A DNA stretch of 64,000 bases. Origin: JALZKA01 sp963701205. Its GTDB lineage: Bacteria > Actinomycetota > Thermoleophilia > Solirubrobacterales > 70-9. Under the pieces are notes generated by a model that saw nothing but the letters and a program-made list of their open reading frames with translations, was not told the DNA's origin and ran no database searches. Location: contig OY969575.1 in the NCBI GenBank assembly GCA_963701205.1, forward strand, positions 1 to 64,000, written 5' to 3'. Below, piece after piece: positions 39,143-48,678 of the stretch. The translations under genes and the position numbers were made by a program. The first letter of the stretch is position 1. Every line of letters begins with the position of its first letter.

Positions 39143-40016
39143 GGGGGTGGTGGCCGGACGCGTTTGAGCGCCCGTAGCCGAACGTGTGGGCGAACATGCC
39201 GAGGGCGTCGATGCCGCGGAAGGCCGCCCGCTCGAATCGCAGGCGAGCGAGGTCGCCCGCGATATCGCGGGCGCAGTGCACCAAGCCGTCGATGAGCGAC
39301 CAGCGCGGGGCCGATCCCGGATAGCGCTCGTTGAGCCAACGCGCACCCGCCGCGTAGCGCGCAATCGAGCCGAGGAGGTCCGGCAGCGACTCCCGGTGCA
39401 GGTGACGAACGCGAGCCTCGGGCCGCCGCTCGATCGCGAACCCGGCCGCAACGAGGCGACGGCAAAACTCGACGTCGCCAGCTGAACGGATGCCTTCGAC
39501 AAAGCCCCCAAGCTCGGTGAAGGCGCTGCGCCTGACCGCGAGGTTGGCCGTCGCGGCGGCGTCGCCCGCCGTATGCAGCCCGGTGTCCTGATCGAGGAAC
39601 CCGCGATCACCGGCATAGCGGGCAAGGAAGTGGCTCTGCTCAGGGTCCGTTGCCACCGCTCCGGCGAGGGCTCCAACGCCCGCCGCGGGCAAGGGATCGA
39701 AGTAGGCGTCGATCAGGGTGGGCTCGGGCACGCAGTCGGAGTCGATGAACAAGAGCCACTCGCCGCTCGCCTCGCGCGCTCCGACATTGCGCGCGTAATA
39801 CGACGAACGCTCTGCCAGTGCCGCGACCACGCTGACCGCCAGCGGGTCGTCTCCACTCGGCGCCAGTCCGCCAAATGATCCAGCGCTCGAGTTATCGGCC
39901 ACGATCACCTCATCGCTCGTGCCAACCCTCAGCGCAAGCAGGTTCCGAGCCAGGCGGGCAGCAGCTTCGGTGTCGCCCCGGAAAGGGACGATCACGCTGA
40001 CGGTTGGCCGCGGCAT
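39135..40016 (-). CDS. family 2 glycosyltransferase
   Basis: A 293-residue GT-A fold enzyme: SVIVPFRGDTEAAARL at the N-terminus, VIVADNSSAGSF, the YARNVGAREASGEWLLFID segment ending in the DSD metal motif, ANLAVRRSAFTELGGF and SAGDVEFCRRLVAAGF. It uses a nucleotide sugar to build a glycan; acceptor unknown. Two bases lie between its start and the rel stop. Confidence 0.9.
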   Translation of the reverse strand: MPRPTVSVIVPFRGDTEAAARLARNLLALRVGTSDEVIVADNSSAGSFGGLAPSGDDPLAVSVVAALAERSSYYARNVGAREASGEWLLFIDSDCVPEPTLIDAYFDPLPAAGVGALAGAVATDPEQSHFLARYAGDRGFLDQDTGLHTAGDAAATANLAVRRSAFTELGGFVEGIRSAGDVEFCRRLVAAGFAIERRPEARVRHLHRESLPDLLGSIARYAAGARWLNERYPGSAPRWSLIDGLVHCARDIAGDLARLRFERAAFRGIDALGMFAHTFGYGRSNASGHHPRD

Positions 40017-42227
40017 CTAGGCGGTCGGGGTCACGCGATAGGCGTCGAAGACGCCGTCAACGTGGCGCAGGCGTGAGATGCACTGCCGCAACTGCTCGGA
40101 GTCACCCACCTCAACGACAAACCGATTTTTGACCATCGGGTGCTTGGTCGAGCACGAGGCTTCGATGATGTTCACGCCGGTCTCGGAGAAGGTGCGCGAG
40201 AGGTCCTCCAACAGCCGGGCACGATCCCAGGCGTCGATCTCAAGCTCGACCCGATAGGAGGCCTCGTTATCGCCATCCCACGCGACGTCGGTGAAGCGCT
40301 CAGGGGCGCGCATCAATGCCTTGACGTTGGAGCAATCCTCGCGGTGAATCGTGATTCCTCGTCCGAGTGATACGTAGCCAACAATCTGATCACCGGGGAC
40401 CGGCCGGCAACACTTCGCCAGCCGGACCATCACGTCCTCGATCCCCTGCACCTTGATCCCGTAGTTGGAGGCCTCCTGGGTTCGGCGCTGGCGCTCATCG
40501 CGACCCTCAAGCACTCCCGCAAGACGGGCTTCGTTCTCATCGCCGGCAACGGCCTCGCCGGACTTCAGGCGCTGCATGATCTTGTTGACGATCGTCCGCG
40601 CAGAAATCTTGCCCCCGCCCAGCGCGACATAGAAGTCGTCGCCCTTGCGGAAGCCCGTCTCGCGAATGACGTCGGCCAGAAGCGGGGACCCGGCGATCCG
40701 CTGCGGAGGCAGGCCCTGCTTTTTCAGCATGTCCTGCAGCTCCTCGCGCCCACGCCGCTCCGCATCCTCGCGGCGTTCGCGGGTCAGCGCCGCCCGAATC
40801 TTGTTGCGAGCGCGGCTGGTGCGCACCACCGATAGCCAATCCCGGGAGGGTTGCCGGTCCTGCTTCGAGGTCAGCACCTCGACGATGTCGCCCGACTTCA
40901 GCTGGTAGTGGAGCGGCACGATCTTGCCGTTGACCTTGGCGCCGACGCAGCGATGGCCCACATCCGTATGAACCGCGTACGCGAAGTCAAGCGGGGTCGA
41001 ACCGGCCGACAGGTTCTTGACCTCGCCCTTCGGCGTGAAGACAAAAACCTCGTCCTCGAACAGGTCAACCTTCAGCGACTCGAGAAACTCGGCGGGCTCC
41101 TGATCACCGTCCACTTCAAGCAGTTGTCGCAGCCACGTCATCTTTTCCTTGGCCGGGTCGCCTTTCTGCTTGCCACGCCCGCTGCGCGGCGCCTCCTTGT
41201 AGAGCACATGCCCGGCGATCCCGTATTCGGCGATCCGGTGCATCTCTGGAGTTCTGATCTGAATCTCCAGCGGCCGTCCTTCGGGGCCGATCACCGTGGT
41301 GTGAAGCGCCTGGTAGAGGTTCATCTTCGGGGTCGCGATGAAATCCTTGAAGCGGCCAGGCAGCGGCTTCCACAACGAGTGGATGATCCCGATCGCCCCG
41401 TAGCAGTCCTTGACCGAATCGACCAGCACGCGCATCGCGGTCAGGTCGTAGATCTCGTTGAACTCCCGGCCCTTCTTCGTCATCTTCGAATAGATCGAGT
41501 AGAAGTGCTTTGCCCGCCCGGAGATCTCAGCCTCGATGCCGACCTTGGCAAGTTCGTCTGACAGGAAGTCCCCGGCGTCGGTGACGTAGCTCTCGCGCTC
41601 ATTGCGCTGCTGGGCGACGAGCTTCTTGATCTCGTCGTACTTGCGCGGGTGCAGCCGCTGGAACGCAAGGTCCTCCAACTCCCACTTGATTGCGTGGATT
41701 CCCAGCCGGTGGGCGAGCGGCGCGTAGATCTCGAGAGTCTCCCGGGCCTTCTCCATCTGCTTTTGCTTCGGCATCGCCGAAAGCGTGCGCATGTTGTGAA
41801 GCCGGTCGGCGAGCTTGATCAGGATGACCCGCACGTCCGAGGCCATCGCGACCATCATCTTGCGGTAGTTCTCGGCCTGGTTTTCGTCCCGGCTCTGGAA
41901 CGTGATTCCGGTCAGCTTCGTCACCCCGTCAACCAAGCCAGCAACGGCGTCGCCAAACGTTGCGCGAACCTCCTCGAGGCTCGCCGACGTGTCCTCCACC
42001 GTGTCGTGCAGGAGCGCGGCGCAAAGCGTCTCCGTGTCGAGTCGCAGGCCCGCGCAGATCTTCGCGACCTCGACGGGATGGGTGATGAAATCCTCGCCGG
42101 AACGGCGGCGTTGATCCGCGTGCCGCTCGCACGCGAACGCGAAGGCCTGTTCCGTCGCCCGCTTGTCCAGATCCTCCGTGGATTCGTCGATGTGCTCTTC
42201 CAGCACCGCGAACAGATCGCCCAGCAA
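40017..42227 (-). CDS. rel: (p)ppGpp synthetase/hydrolase, RelA/SpoT family
   Basis: Bifunctional alarmone enzyme controlling the stringent response. An HD hydrolase domain (HDTVED, 74-79), synthetase domain (RAKHFYSIYSKM, EIYDLTAMRVLVD), TGS domain (VFVFTPKGEVKNL, about 395-455), zinc-finger region with CCRPVPGD and a C-terminal ACT domain are all present. Both activities appear intact. The only standard start near the N-terminus is TTG 42227, but the frame stays open upstream to the recJ stop with coding-like sequence (ASVVIPDDEYTKGLDPDER). The real start may be non-canonical or further upstream. Confidence 0.96.
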   Translation of the reverse strand: MLGDLFAVLEEHIDESTEDLDKRATEQAFAFACERHADQRRRSGEDFITHPVEVAKICAGLRLDTETLCAALLHDTVEDTSASLEEVRATFGDAVAGLVDGVTKLTGITFQSRDENQAENYRKMMVAMASDVRVILIKLADRLHNMRTLSAMPKQKQMEKARETLEIYAPLAHRLGIHAIKWELEDLAFQRLHPRKYDEIKKLVAQQRNERESYVTDAGDFLSDELAKVGIEAEISGRAKHFYSIYSKMTKKGREFNEIYDLTAMRVLVDSVKDCYGAIGIIHSLWKPLPGRFKDFIATPKMNLYQALHTTVIGPEGRPLEIQIRTPEMHRIAEYGIAGHVLYKEAPRSGRGKQKGDPAKEKMTWLRQLLEVDGDQEPAEFLESLKVDLFEDEVFVFTPKGEVKNLSAGSTPLDFAYAVHTDVGHRCVGAKVNGKIVPLHYQLKSGDIVEVLTSKQDRQPSRDWLSVVRTSRARNKIRAALTRERREDAERRGREELQDMLKKQGLPPQRIAGSPLLADVIRETGFRKGDDFYVALGGGKISARTIVNKIMQRLKSGEAVAGDENEARLAGVLEGRDERQRRTQEASNYGIKVQGIEDVMVRLAKCCRPVPGDQIVGYVSLGRGITIHREDCSNVKALMRAPERFTDVAWDGDNEASYRVELEIDAWDRARLLEDLSRTFSETGVNIIEASCSTKHPMVKNRFVVEVGDSEQLRQCISRLRHVDGVFDAYRVTPTA

Positions 42228-42364
42228 CGCACGCTCGTCTGGGTCAAGACCCTTCGTGTACTCGTCGTCGGGGATGACGACGCTCGCGGCCTCAGGCGCG
42301 CCAACCCGGGTGTGGCCGCGCGGAGCCTCAGCCTCGACGTCCGGCGAAGCGCCGTTCTCGGCGG

Positions 42365-44977
42365 TTACGCCGCCTGTGCCAGCGGACTTGGGTTGCGTTG
42401 TCCTACCTCGGTCAGGAATCTTGCGCTCTCCCGGTGTTGCTCTGAGAGGTTCGCGTAGGTGGCCGACTTGGCCAGCTCGCCCTGCACCGAGGATAGGGCC
42501 TCCACGGCCGCCCCGGCGGCACCGCCAGCAAGCTGGACGACCCCGATCTCGGCCAGCGATCGCAGCGCCAGGGCCGCCGCCTCCGGCGCGAGTGGCTGTG
42601 AATCTGGCGCAACGAGCGTGCGTCGGAGCGCTGCGCCGTCGTGGGCGCCGGGGGCAAGCGCGGCAAGCGCCGCGTATATCCCGGCCAAAACGGGACGCAG
42701 GGGCAGCTCAAGGTCGAGCGCGCGAAGGGAAAGCGACGAATCCAAAGCGGAATCCAAGACGTGCAGGAACCTGTCGCCGCCGGGCGCTCCGACGACTGCA
42801 ATCTCCTCCAGGTCGGCCCTAGGCGCCGGATCCGCGATGACGATGTGGGTGAAGGCCGGCACGATCGGCGCAATCGCCGCCAGCGCGGGCCAGTCCACCA
42901 GCGCAACGCCACCCCGTCCTGCATCTAGGAGTCGCTTTGCCGCCGAACGTCCGCCTTGCACCGATCCGCGGCTTGGGATGACGGCGAGCTCGCCGCCGCC
43001 AAAGCGCCGTGGAGCGGCGGCAACTTCCACTAGGCGGCGACGCCAGAGCGCGTCGGCGCAGATCACCAGGACGGGTTCGCCGCTGGATGCCAGCCCAGCA
43101 ACCGTTGCGACGCCGGACTCACCACTCCTGGCAATCCGTTCCCGGGCGGGGCCAAGCTCGAACGAATCTGGAGCGTCGCCCGGATCTGCCGCCAGCGCCG
43201 CTGCAAGGCGCTGTCCGTACTCCTCGTCCGCCGCCAACGACTCGACAACGGGGCGTGCTGAATCGGGCGGATCGTAGACCCGGCTCAGCAGAACCCGGGG
43301 CTCGACCGCCCCATTCCACTCGTTTAGCTGTGCTCGAACCGAAACGTCACATGGCCCCCGCTGTGCCGAGCGCTCGAGGCTGTCGCCAACGGAGAACGCA
43401 ACACCGGGAACACGGCGATCCTGCGAGGCGAGGGCGAAGCGGGCGTGGCGATCGCCCTCCCCCATCGCCCTCACATCCTTGATCGTGGTGCCTGGCACTA
43501 GTAACACTGGCTCCGGGTTGCCCTTCCCGAAGGGGCCGAGGCGTGCGATCGCCGATGCACCCTCGAATCCGAGTTGCTCGACGCCGACAACGGCATCGAT
43601 TACCTCAGCTCGATCAACCGGTGCGTCCCCAATCGCCGCTGCGGCGTGCGCCGCGAATTCAGCGCGAAATCCGTTCAGCTTGGTCGCCTCGATCTCAATC
43701 CCCGCGGCTGCCCGGTGGCCGCCAAAACGAACAAGCGAATCCCGGCAGGCCTCGAGCCCGGCGAGCAAGTCAAACCCGGGAACGCTGCGACCGGACCCCT
43801 TGCCGCGCCCCTCGGCGTCGAGCGAGATCAGGATCGCGGGCTTCATCGTCCGCTCGGCAATTCGCGAAGCGCAGATTCCAACCACGCCTGGATGCCAGCC
43901 TTCACCCCAAAGGACGAGGGCTGCGGCTTGCGAGCCATCCTCGCCCAGCTCGCGAAGCGCGCGCTCCGCCTCCACAAGACATTCGCGTTCAGCGTCGCGC
44001 CGGTCATGATTTGCGCGGTTGAGCTCTTCGGCAATGCTTGCCGCGCGAGCTTCGTCGGTCGTCAAGAAGAGCTCGACAGCCGCGTCCGCGCGGTAGAGCC
44101 GCCCCGCGGCGTTGATCCGCGGGGCCAGGCGGAAACCCAGATCGGAGGCTTCGATGCGCTCCGGCGTGACCGAGGCGATCGCCATCAACGCGCGCAAGCC
44201 AGGGCGACGAGCGCGCCGTAGGTCTTCGATGCCGCGTCGCGCCATCGAGCGATTCTCGCCCAGCAGCGGAACCATGTCGGCGACCGTCGCAAGCGCCACG
44301 AGGTCGAGGTCGCGCTCGGCTCGTTCGTCTCCCAACAACGCGGCGACGAGTTTGTGGGCGACGGCTGCGGCGCAAAGGTCCGTGCACGGATAACCAGAAA
44401 TAGTTGGGTGCACGATGGGGCAGTCAGGCAACTCGTCGCCGGGTTGATGGTGGTCGGTGACGACGACGGCGATCCCGCGATCCTGCGCGGCGGCGACCTC
44501 GGCGACCGAGGTGATCCCGCAATCCACTGTGATGAGCAACCCGGTGCCGCGCTCTTCGAGCCGGTCGATCGTCGCCATCGTGACGCCGTAGCCGTCGGCG
44601 ACTCGGTCGGGAATCAACCAGTCGCAATCGGCGCCGAGCTCGCGAAGTGCGCCGATCACGATCGCGGTGGAAGTCGTGCCATCAACGTCGTAATCGCCGT
44701 GGACCGTGATCCGTTGCCCGGCCGCGACCGCTCTCCGGACCGCGGACACCGCCGCGTCAATGCGGGCAAACTCAGACGCGGAGTGGGACTCGTCAGCGGC
44801 CAGGAAGCTCCGCGCTGCCGCCACCGAGTCGTGGCCACGGCGAACCAACGCCGTCGCGACGACGTCCGGAACCTCAAGCTCAGTGGCAATCCGCCGGGCG
44901 GCCCCAAACGAAAATGGCTTGAACTCGGCGAGCACCCACCCACCGTACGCACGGGCCGAGACGGAACCCGGCATCAA
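42365..44977 (-). CDS. recJ: single-stranded-DNA-specific exonuclease RecJ
   Basis: 5'-3' ssDNA exonuclease used in recombination and repair. A DHH domain with HGDYDVDGTTS (93-103) and VTDHHQPGDEL (DHH 175-177), DHHA1 domain with VRFGGHRAAAGIEIE, and an OB-fold. At 870 residues it is much longer than the usual 560-580: residues after about 590 form a Gly/Ala-rich C-terminal region with a helicase-like look (VLVICADALWRRRLVE, VALVDWPALAAI), as known for some actinobacterial and Firmicute RecJ proteins. The start codon region (MMPGSV) is the first ATG. Confidence 0.94.
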   Translation of the reverse strand: MMPGSVSARAYGGWVLAEFKPFSFGAARRIATELEVPDVVATALVRRGHDSVAAARSFLAADESHSASEFARIDAAVSAVRRAVAAGQRITVHGDYDVDGTTSTAIVIGALRELGADCDWLIPDRVADGYGVTMATIDRLEERGTGLLITVDCGITSVAEVAAAQDRGIAVVVTDHHQPGDELPDCPIVHPTISGYPCTDLCAAAVAHKLVAALLGDERAERDLDLVALATVADMVPLLGENRSMARRGIEDLRRARRPGLRALMAIASVTPERIEASDLGFRLAPRINAAGRLYRADAAVELFLTTDEARAASIAEELNRANHDRRDAERECLVEAERALRELGEDGSQAAALVLWGEGWHPGVVGICASRIAERTMKPAILISLDAEGRGKGSGRSVPGFDLLAGLEACRDSLVRFGGHRAAAGIEIEATKLNGFRAEFAAHAAAAIGDAPVDRAEVIDAVVGVEQLGFEGASAIARLGPFGKGNPEPVLLVPGTTIKDVRAMGEGDRHARFALASQDRRVPGVAFSVGDSLERSAQRGPCDVSVRAQLNEWNGAVEPRVLLSRVYDPPDSARPVVESLAADEEYGQRLAAALAADPGDAPDSFELGPARERIARSGESGVATVAGLASSGEPVLVICADALWRRRLVEVAAAPRRFGGGELAVIPSRGSVQGGRSAAKRLLDAGRGGVALVDWPALAAIAPIVPAFTHIVIADPAPRADLEEIAVVGAPGGDRFLHVLDSALDSSLSLRALDLELPLRPVLAGIYAALAALAPGAHDGAALRRTLVAPDSQPLAPEAAALALRSLAEIGVVQLAGGAAGAAVEALSSVQGELAKSATYANLSEQHRESARFLTEVGQRNPSPLAQAA

Positions 44978-45031
44978 TCACGGTAATTGCGCGCTCCGCG
45001 ACCGCAACAGGCAGGCCACGGCGGGGATGCG

Positions 45032-45301
45032 TCAGGCGTGCGGCTCGCGCTCGCGCCGAGTACCCAGGACCCAGATCAGCGCAAGCCCCAACGCCGTGCC
45101 GGGCAAGGCAAAAAGGACCGTCGCCATATCGGTCTCGCCAATGCTGCGGCCGCTGGCCGCCTGCGCGATCGCGCCGCAAACCATGGCGCCGGTCGTTGCC
45201 CCCAGAAGCGCGCCGACAATCCCGCCCCAGAAGCGATCCGGGATGAACACGGTGAAGTGCCAAAGCGCGAGTCCGACGGTGAAAAAGACGAGGATTGACA
45301 C
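45032..45301 (-). CDS. small membrane protein downstream of secDF
   Basis: An 89-residue protein with about three hydrophobic helices (ILVFFTVGLALWHFTVFI, WGGIVGALLGATTGAMVCGA, TVLFALPGTALGLALIWVLG). Unknown function. GTG 45301 lies 2 bases after the secDF stop, so it is co-transcribed with the translocon gene. Confidence 0.65.
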   Translation of the reverse strand: MSILVFFTVGLALWHFTVFIPDRFWGGIVGALLGATTGAMVCGAIAQAASGRSIGETDMATVLFALPGTALGLALIWVLGTRREREPHA

Positions 45302-45303
45302 GT

Positions 45304-48111
45304 CTACCTGCCCTTCTTTCGCTGACGGCGTGTGCGCTTGCGACGGCCAGGCGGCGGAGTACGGGGCGGCACCTTGGTTACGGGCGGTCCGGAGTCACCG
45401 GTGGGCTCTTCGGTGCGCTCGACTGTGGACTCGCTCGACGGCGGAGATGGCTCGTGGGCGATTGGGTCGTCACTCTCGGCGTCGCCCAGCCTGGCCACAA
45501 CGTTGTCCTCCGGGAAGACGGGCACGTAGCCCATCGTCTCCTCGATCTGGCGCCGGCGGTCGCGATAGGCAGGCTCCCGCTCCTTCCACTCGGTCAGGAC
45601 CGGGCTGGCGATGAAGATCGACGAATAAGTACCCGAGGCGATACCGAGCATCATCGCGAGCGCGAAACCGCGCAACGTCTCGTCGCCGAAGATCAAGATC
45701 ATCGCCAGCAGGAAGACGGTCGCCAGACCGGTGATCAGCGAACGGATCAGGACCTCGCTCATCGAGCGGTTGACGATTTGGCTGAACGCCGCACGCGGCA
45801 TCCGTGGAACGTTCTCCCTGATTCTGTCGAAGACGATCACGGTGTCGTAGATCGAGTAGCCGAGGATCGTCAGGAAGGCTGCCACGGTGGCGCTGTTGAC
45901 CTCGAACCCCATCAGCGCGTAGGCGCCGCCGGCGATCAGGATGTCGTGAACGAGCGCGATCAGGATCGGGACCGCGTACTTGGCCTCGAAGCGGATCGCG
46001 ACGTAGGCGGTGATGACGAGCAACGAGAAGATCAGCGCGATGACCGCGCTCTTGGCGATCTGCTCGCCGAAGGTCGGGCCGATCGTCGTGTTTGAGAAGT
46101 CGTCCACGCCAAACGCCTTGTCCAAGATCGGCTCCACGTCGGGCGCCTGCTCGGGCAGGATCTTCGCCTGGATCTGGAAGCCGGATTGGGTTGCGTCCTC
46201 CTCCTGGACTTCCTGGATCTCGGCGGCGTCAGCGCCGTCGATTCCAGCGTCGGACAATGCAGCGCGCAACTCGTCGGGGGTCACATCCTTGGCCAGCGTG
46301 GTCTGAATCCTGGTCCCCGACTCGAAATCGATTCCCAGATTGAGGCCCTTGCCCGCAAACGCCAGCGCGCCGACCATCAGGATGATTCCCGACGCGGCGA
46401 AGAAGTAGCGCGACATCCCGCTGAAATCGAAGTCGGTCCGCATCCGGCGCTCACCGGCGCCCAGGAACCGAGCCGAGTCAAGGAAGCGGGAGCGCCCCAA
46501 CACCGCCAGGACCGCCTGGGTAAAGAGCACGGCGGTGAACAGCGAGACGATCGTGCCGATTCCGAGGGTGAATGCAAAGCCCTTGACGCCCGCGGTCGCC
46601 AGCACGAAAAGGATGAACGCCGTAATCAGGGTGATGACGTTGGCGTCGATGATCGTCGCGATGCCCTTGCGATAGCCGAGCGAGATCGCCGACATCATCG
46701 ACCGGCCCGAACGGATTTCCTCCTTGATTCGCTCGAAGATGACGACGTTCGAGTCGGAGGCCACGCCGATGGTCAGGACCAGGCCCGCGATTCCCGGCAG
46801 GGTCAGCGTGATCGGGATCGTCTTGATCATGGCCAGGTAGAAGAGGGCGTAGACGAAGAGTCCCAGCGCCGCCACCGCGCCCAGGAAGCGGTAGTAGAAG
46901 AGCAGGAACAAGACGACCAGGATCACGCCGCCGATCCCCGCCAGCACAGCGTCGTCAAGGGCCTGCTGGCCGAGCGTCGCCGAGACGGTTGACTGGCTGA
47001 TCAGGGTCAGGTTGATCGGCAATGCGCCAATTCGCAAGAACTCAGCCAGGTCCTGGGCCTGGCTGATCGTAAAGTTGCCGGAGATCTGGGCACCGGTGCG
47101 CCCGTCGATTCCGCCCGGGTTCTCGACGAAGTTGATGATCGGGCGGGACACGATCTCGCCATCGAGGACAACCGCGAAGCTGTCCGATGCGTTGGAAGCG
47201 TCCTCGGCGGAAAGCAGGGCGCCGGCTGCGCGTTCGGCGCCGCGTTCGGCGATGCGGCGCGTTACCTCCTGGAATGCCTTGCGGCCCTCATCGGTGAACT
47301 CAAACGTGACGTTCGGCTGGTTGGTGAACTGGTCGAAGTTTTGTTCCGGGTTGCGGATGTCGTCGCCCTTGACCTCCGCCCTGTCGCGCAACAGAAACCA
47401 GCCGCGCGGCGTCGATTGAGACTCGTCGAGGTCAGTGTCGGGATCGTCGGCCGGCTCCTCTTCGCGCAGGATCACGCTCCCCTGCGGAATCTCCTCGATG
47501 ATCGTGTCCTTGGGCTGCGCGTCGCCCTCGAACTTGACGAATAGGTCCGTCTTGACCTCGCTAGGGCCGGCCAGGGGTTCAAGCGTTTCCTTGTCGAACA
47601 GGTAATAACTGGTCCCATTCGTGGTGCAGAGCGGCTCGCCGTCCTTTTCGAAGCACTCGGAATCGCGTTGCTGGGCGGCGCGCACCGCGTCGATCAGCCG
47701 GTTGAACGGACGCGACTCAGCGTTCGGAAGCTTCGGATCGGGCGCAATGACGTTCGGCTCGAAGTCATAGAACGCGAGCTGCGAGGTCTGCCCAACCTGG
47801 CTGACCGCCTGCTGCGCATTTTGGACCTCTGGCAGGCCAACCGAGATCTGGTCTTCGCCGATCCGCGAAATCTCTGGCTCGGCGACGCCCAGCGTGTCCA
47901 CTCGCTCGCGGATGATGTTGAGGGCCCGATCGATGTCATCCGGCTCGATCGTCGGATTCGCCGCCGTTGGCCGACCCTGATAGACGAGCTCGGTTCCACC
48001 CTGGAGATCCAGTCCAAGCCGCGTCGGCTTGTTCAGGATCGCCAAGACGGAGAGTCCAATCAGGACCCCGACGACGGCCAGGACCGCGTACGTGCGTCGA
48101 CGCGAGCCCAA
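45304..48111 (-). CDS. secDF: fused protein translocase subunit SecDF
   Basis: Proton-driven auxiliary of the Sec translocon in the cytoplasmic membrane. The SecD half has LGLDLQGGTELVY, P1 domain segments and SDSNVVIFERIKEEIRSG with six helices; the SecF half starts around residue 560 (FDFSGMSRYFFAASGI) and has NLGIDFESGTRIQ and YDTVIVFDRIREN. The 935-residue fusion ends with an Arg/Lys-rich tail (RRKRTRRQRKKGR). Upstream is a short gap, and no yajC is nearby. Confidence 0.95.
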   Translation of the reverse strand: MGSRRRTYAVLAVVGVLIGLSVLAILNKPTRLGLDLQGGTELVYQGRPTAANPTIEPDDIDRALNIIRERVDTLGVAEPEISRIGEDQISVGLPEVQNAQQAVSQVGQTSQLAFYDFEPNVIAPDPKLPNAESRPFNRLIDAVRAAQQRDSECFEKDGEPLCTTNGTSYYLFDKETLEPLAGPSEVKTDLFVKFEGDAQPKDTIIEEIPQGSVILREEEPADDPDTDLDESQSTPRGWFLLRDRAEVKGDDIRNPEQNFDQFTNQPNVTFEFTDEGRKAFQEVTRRIAERGAERAAGALLSAEDASNASDSFAVVLDGEIVSRPIINFVENPGGIDGRTGAQISGNFTISQAQDLAEFLRIGALPINLTLISQSTVSATLGQQALDDAVLAGIGGVILVVLFLLFYYRFLGAVAALGLFVYALFYLAMIKTIPITLTLPGIAGLVLTIGVASDSNVVIFERIKEEIRSGRSMMSAISLGYRKGIATIIDANVITLITAFILFVLATAGVKGFAFTLGIGTIVSLFTAVLFTQAVLAVLGRSRFLDSARFLGAGERRMRTDFDFSGMSRYFFAASGIILMVGALAFAGKGLNLGIDFESGTRIQTTLAKDVTPDELRAALSDAGIDGADAAEIQEVQEEDATQSGFQIQAKILPEQAPDVEPILDKAFGVDDFSNTTIGPTFGEQIAKSAVIALIFSLLVITAYVAIRFEAKYAVPILIALVHDILIAGGAYALMGFEVNSATVAAFLTILGYSIYDTVIVFDRIRENVPRMPRAAFSQIVNRSMSEVLIRSLITGLATVFLLAMILIFGDETLRGFALAMMLGIASGTYSSIFIASPVLTEWKEREPAYRDRRRQIEETMGYVPVFPEDNVVARLGDAESDDPIAHEPSPPSSESTVERTEEPTGDSGPPVTKVPPRTPPPGRRKRTRRQRKKGR

Positions 48112-48171
48112 GGCTCAGTTACCCCTGCCTGTGTTGAGGCGCGAACGCATCGCGGGGCAGCCTATCCGGCG

Positions 48172-48639
48172 CTACTCGGGCGTCAGCACGAGCAGGAGCC
48201 CGCCATCGTCGTCATAGGCCGGAAAGACGTCGGCCACAGCCTCTGCCGGCAGGTCGCCCTCCGCGTTGACCTGAACCTTCTTGCCGAGTGAACGCACACC
48301 CCACTCCAGCGTGGTTCCGATTGGATCGACACCGGCGTTGCTCTTGTCCTTGGCTTCCTTGCTCCAGGCCAGGCCCAGCACGTCGCTTACCGGCCTGCCG
48401 ATCACGTCCTCGTCCTTGAGACCGGTCAACTCAAAGCCGCCGCGACCGACATCAAGCACGTTGCCGTCCTTGTCGCATGTAAAGAATGCGGCATCCGGCG
48501 CCGGGTAGTAGTCGTCAAGCAACTCGAACAAAAAGCCAAAGCCGCACTTGGCGCAAGCCTTGGGCCGACTGGAAAATCCAGCCGTCCGCGAGTTCGAAAG
48601 CTCGCGATTTCCACAGCTTGGACAGATGAAGAACGGCAC
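48172..48639 (-). CDS. zinc-ribbon plus PAS-like domain protein
   Basis: A 155-residue protein with a two-CxxC zinc ribbon (FICPSCG ... CAKCGFGFLFELLDDYYP, about residues 6-35) followed by a PAS-like domain (CDKDGNVLDVGRGGFELTGL, DEDVIGRPVSDVLGL). No effector domain is visible, so it may sense a ligand or redox state and act through protein contacts. It stands alone between secDF and ruvB. Confidence 0.8.
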   Translation of the reverse strand: MPFFICPSCGNRELSNSRTAGFSSRPKACAKCGFGFLFELLDDYYPAPDAAFFTCDKDGNVLDVGRGGFELTGLKDEDVIGRPVSDVLGLAWSKEAKDKSNAGVDPIGTTLEWGVRSLGKKVQVNAEGDLPAEAVADVFPAYDDDGGLLLVLTPE

Positions 48640-48678
48640 GCCGGAAGCCTAGCGATGAGGCGACCCCACCCGGGCGGT

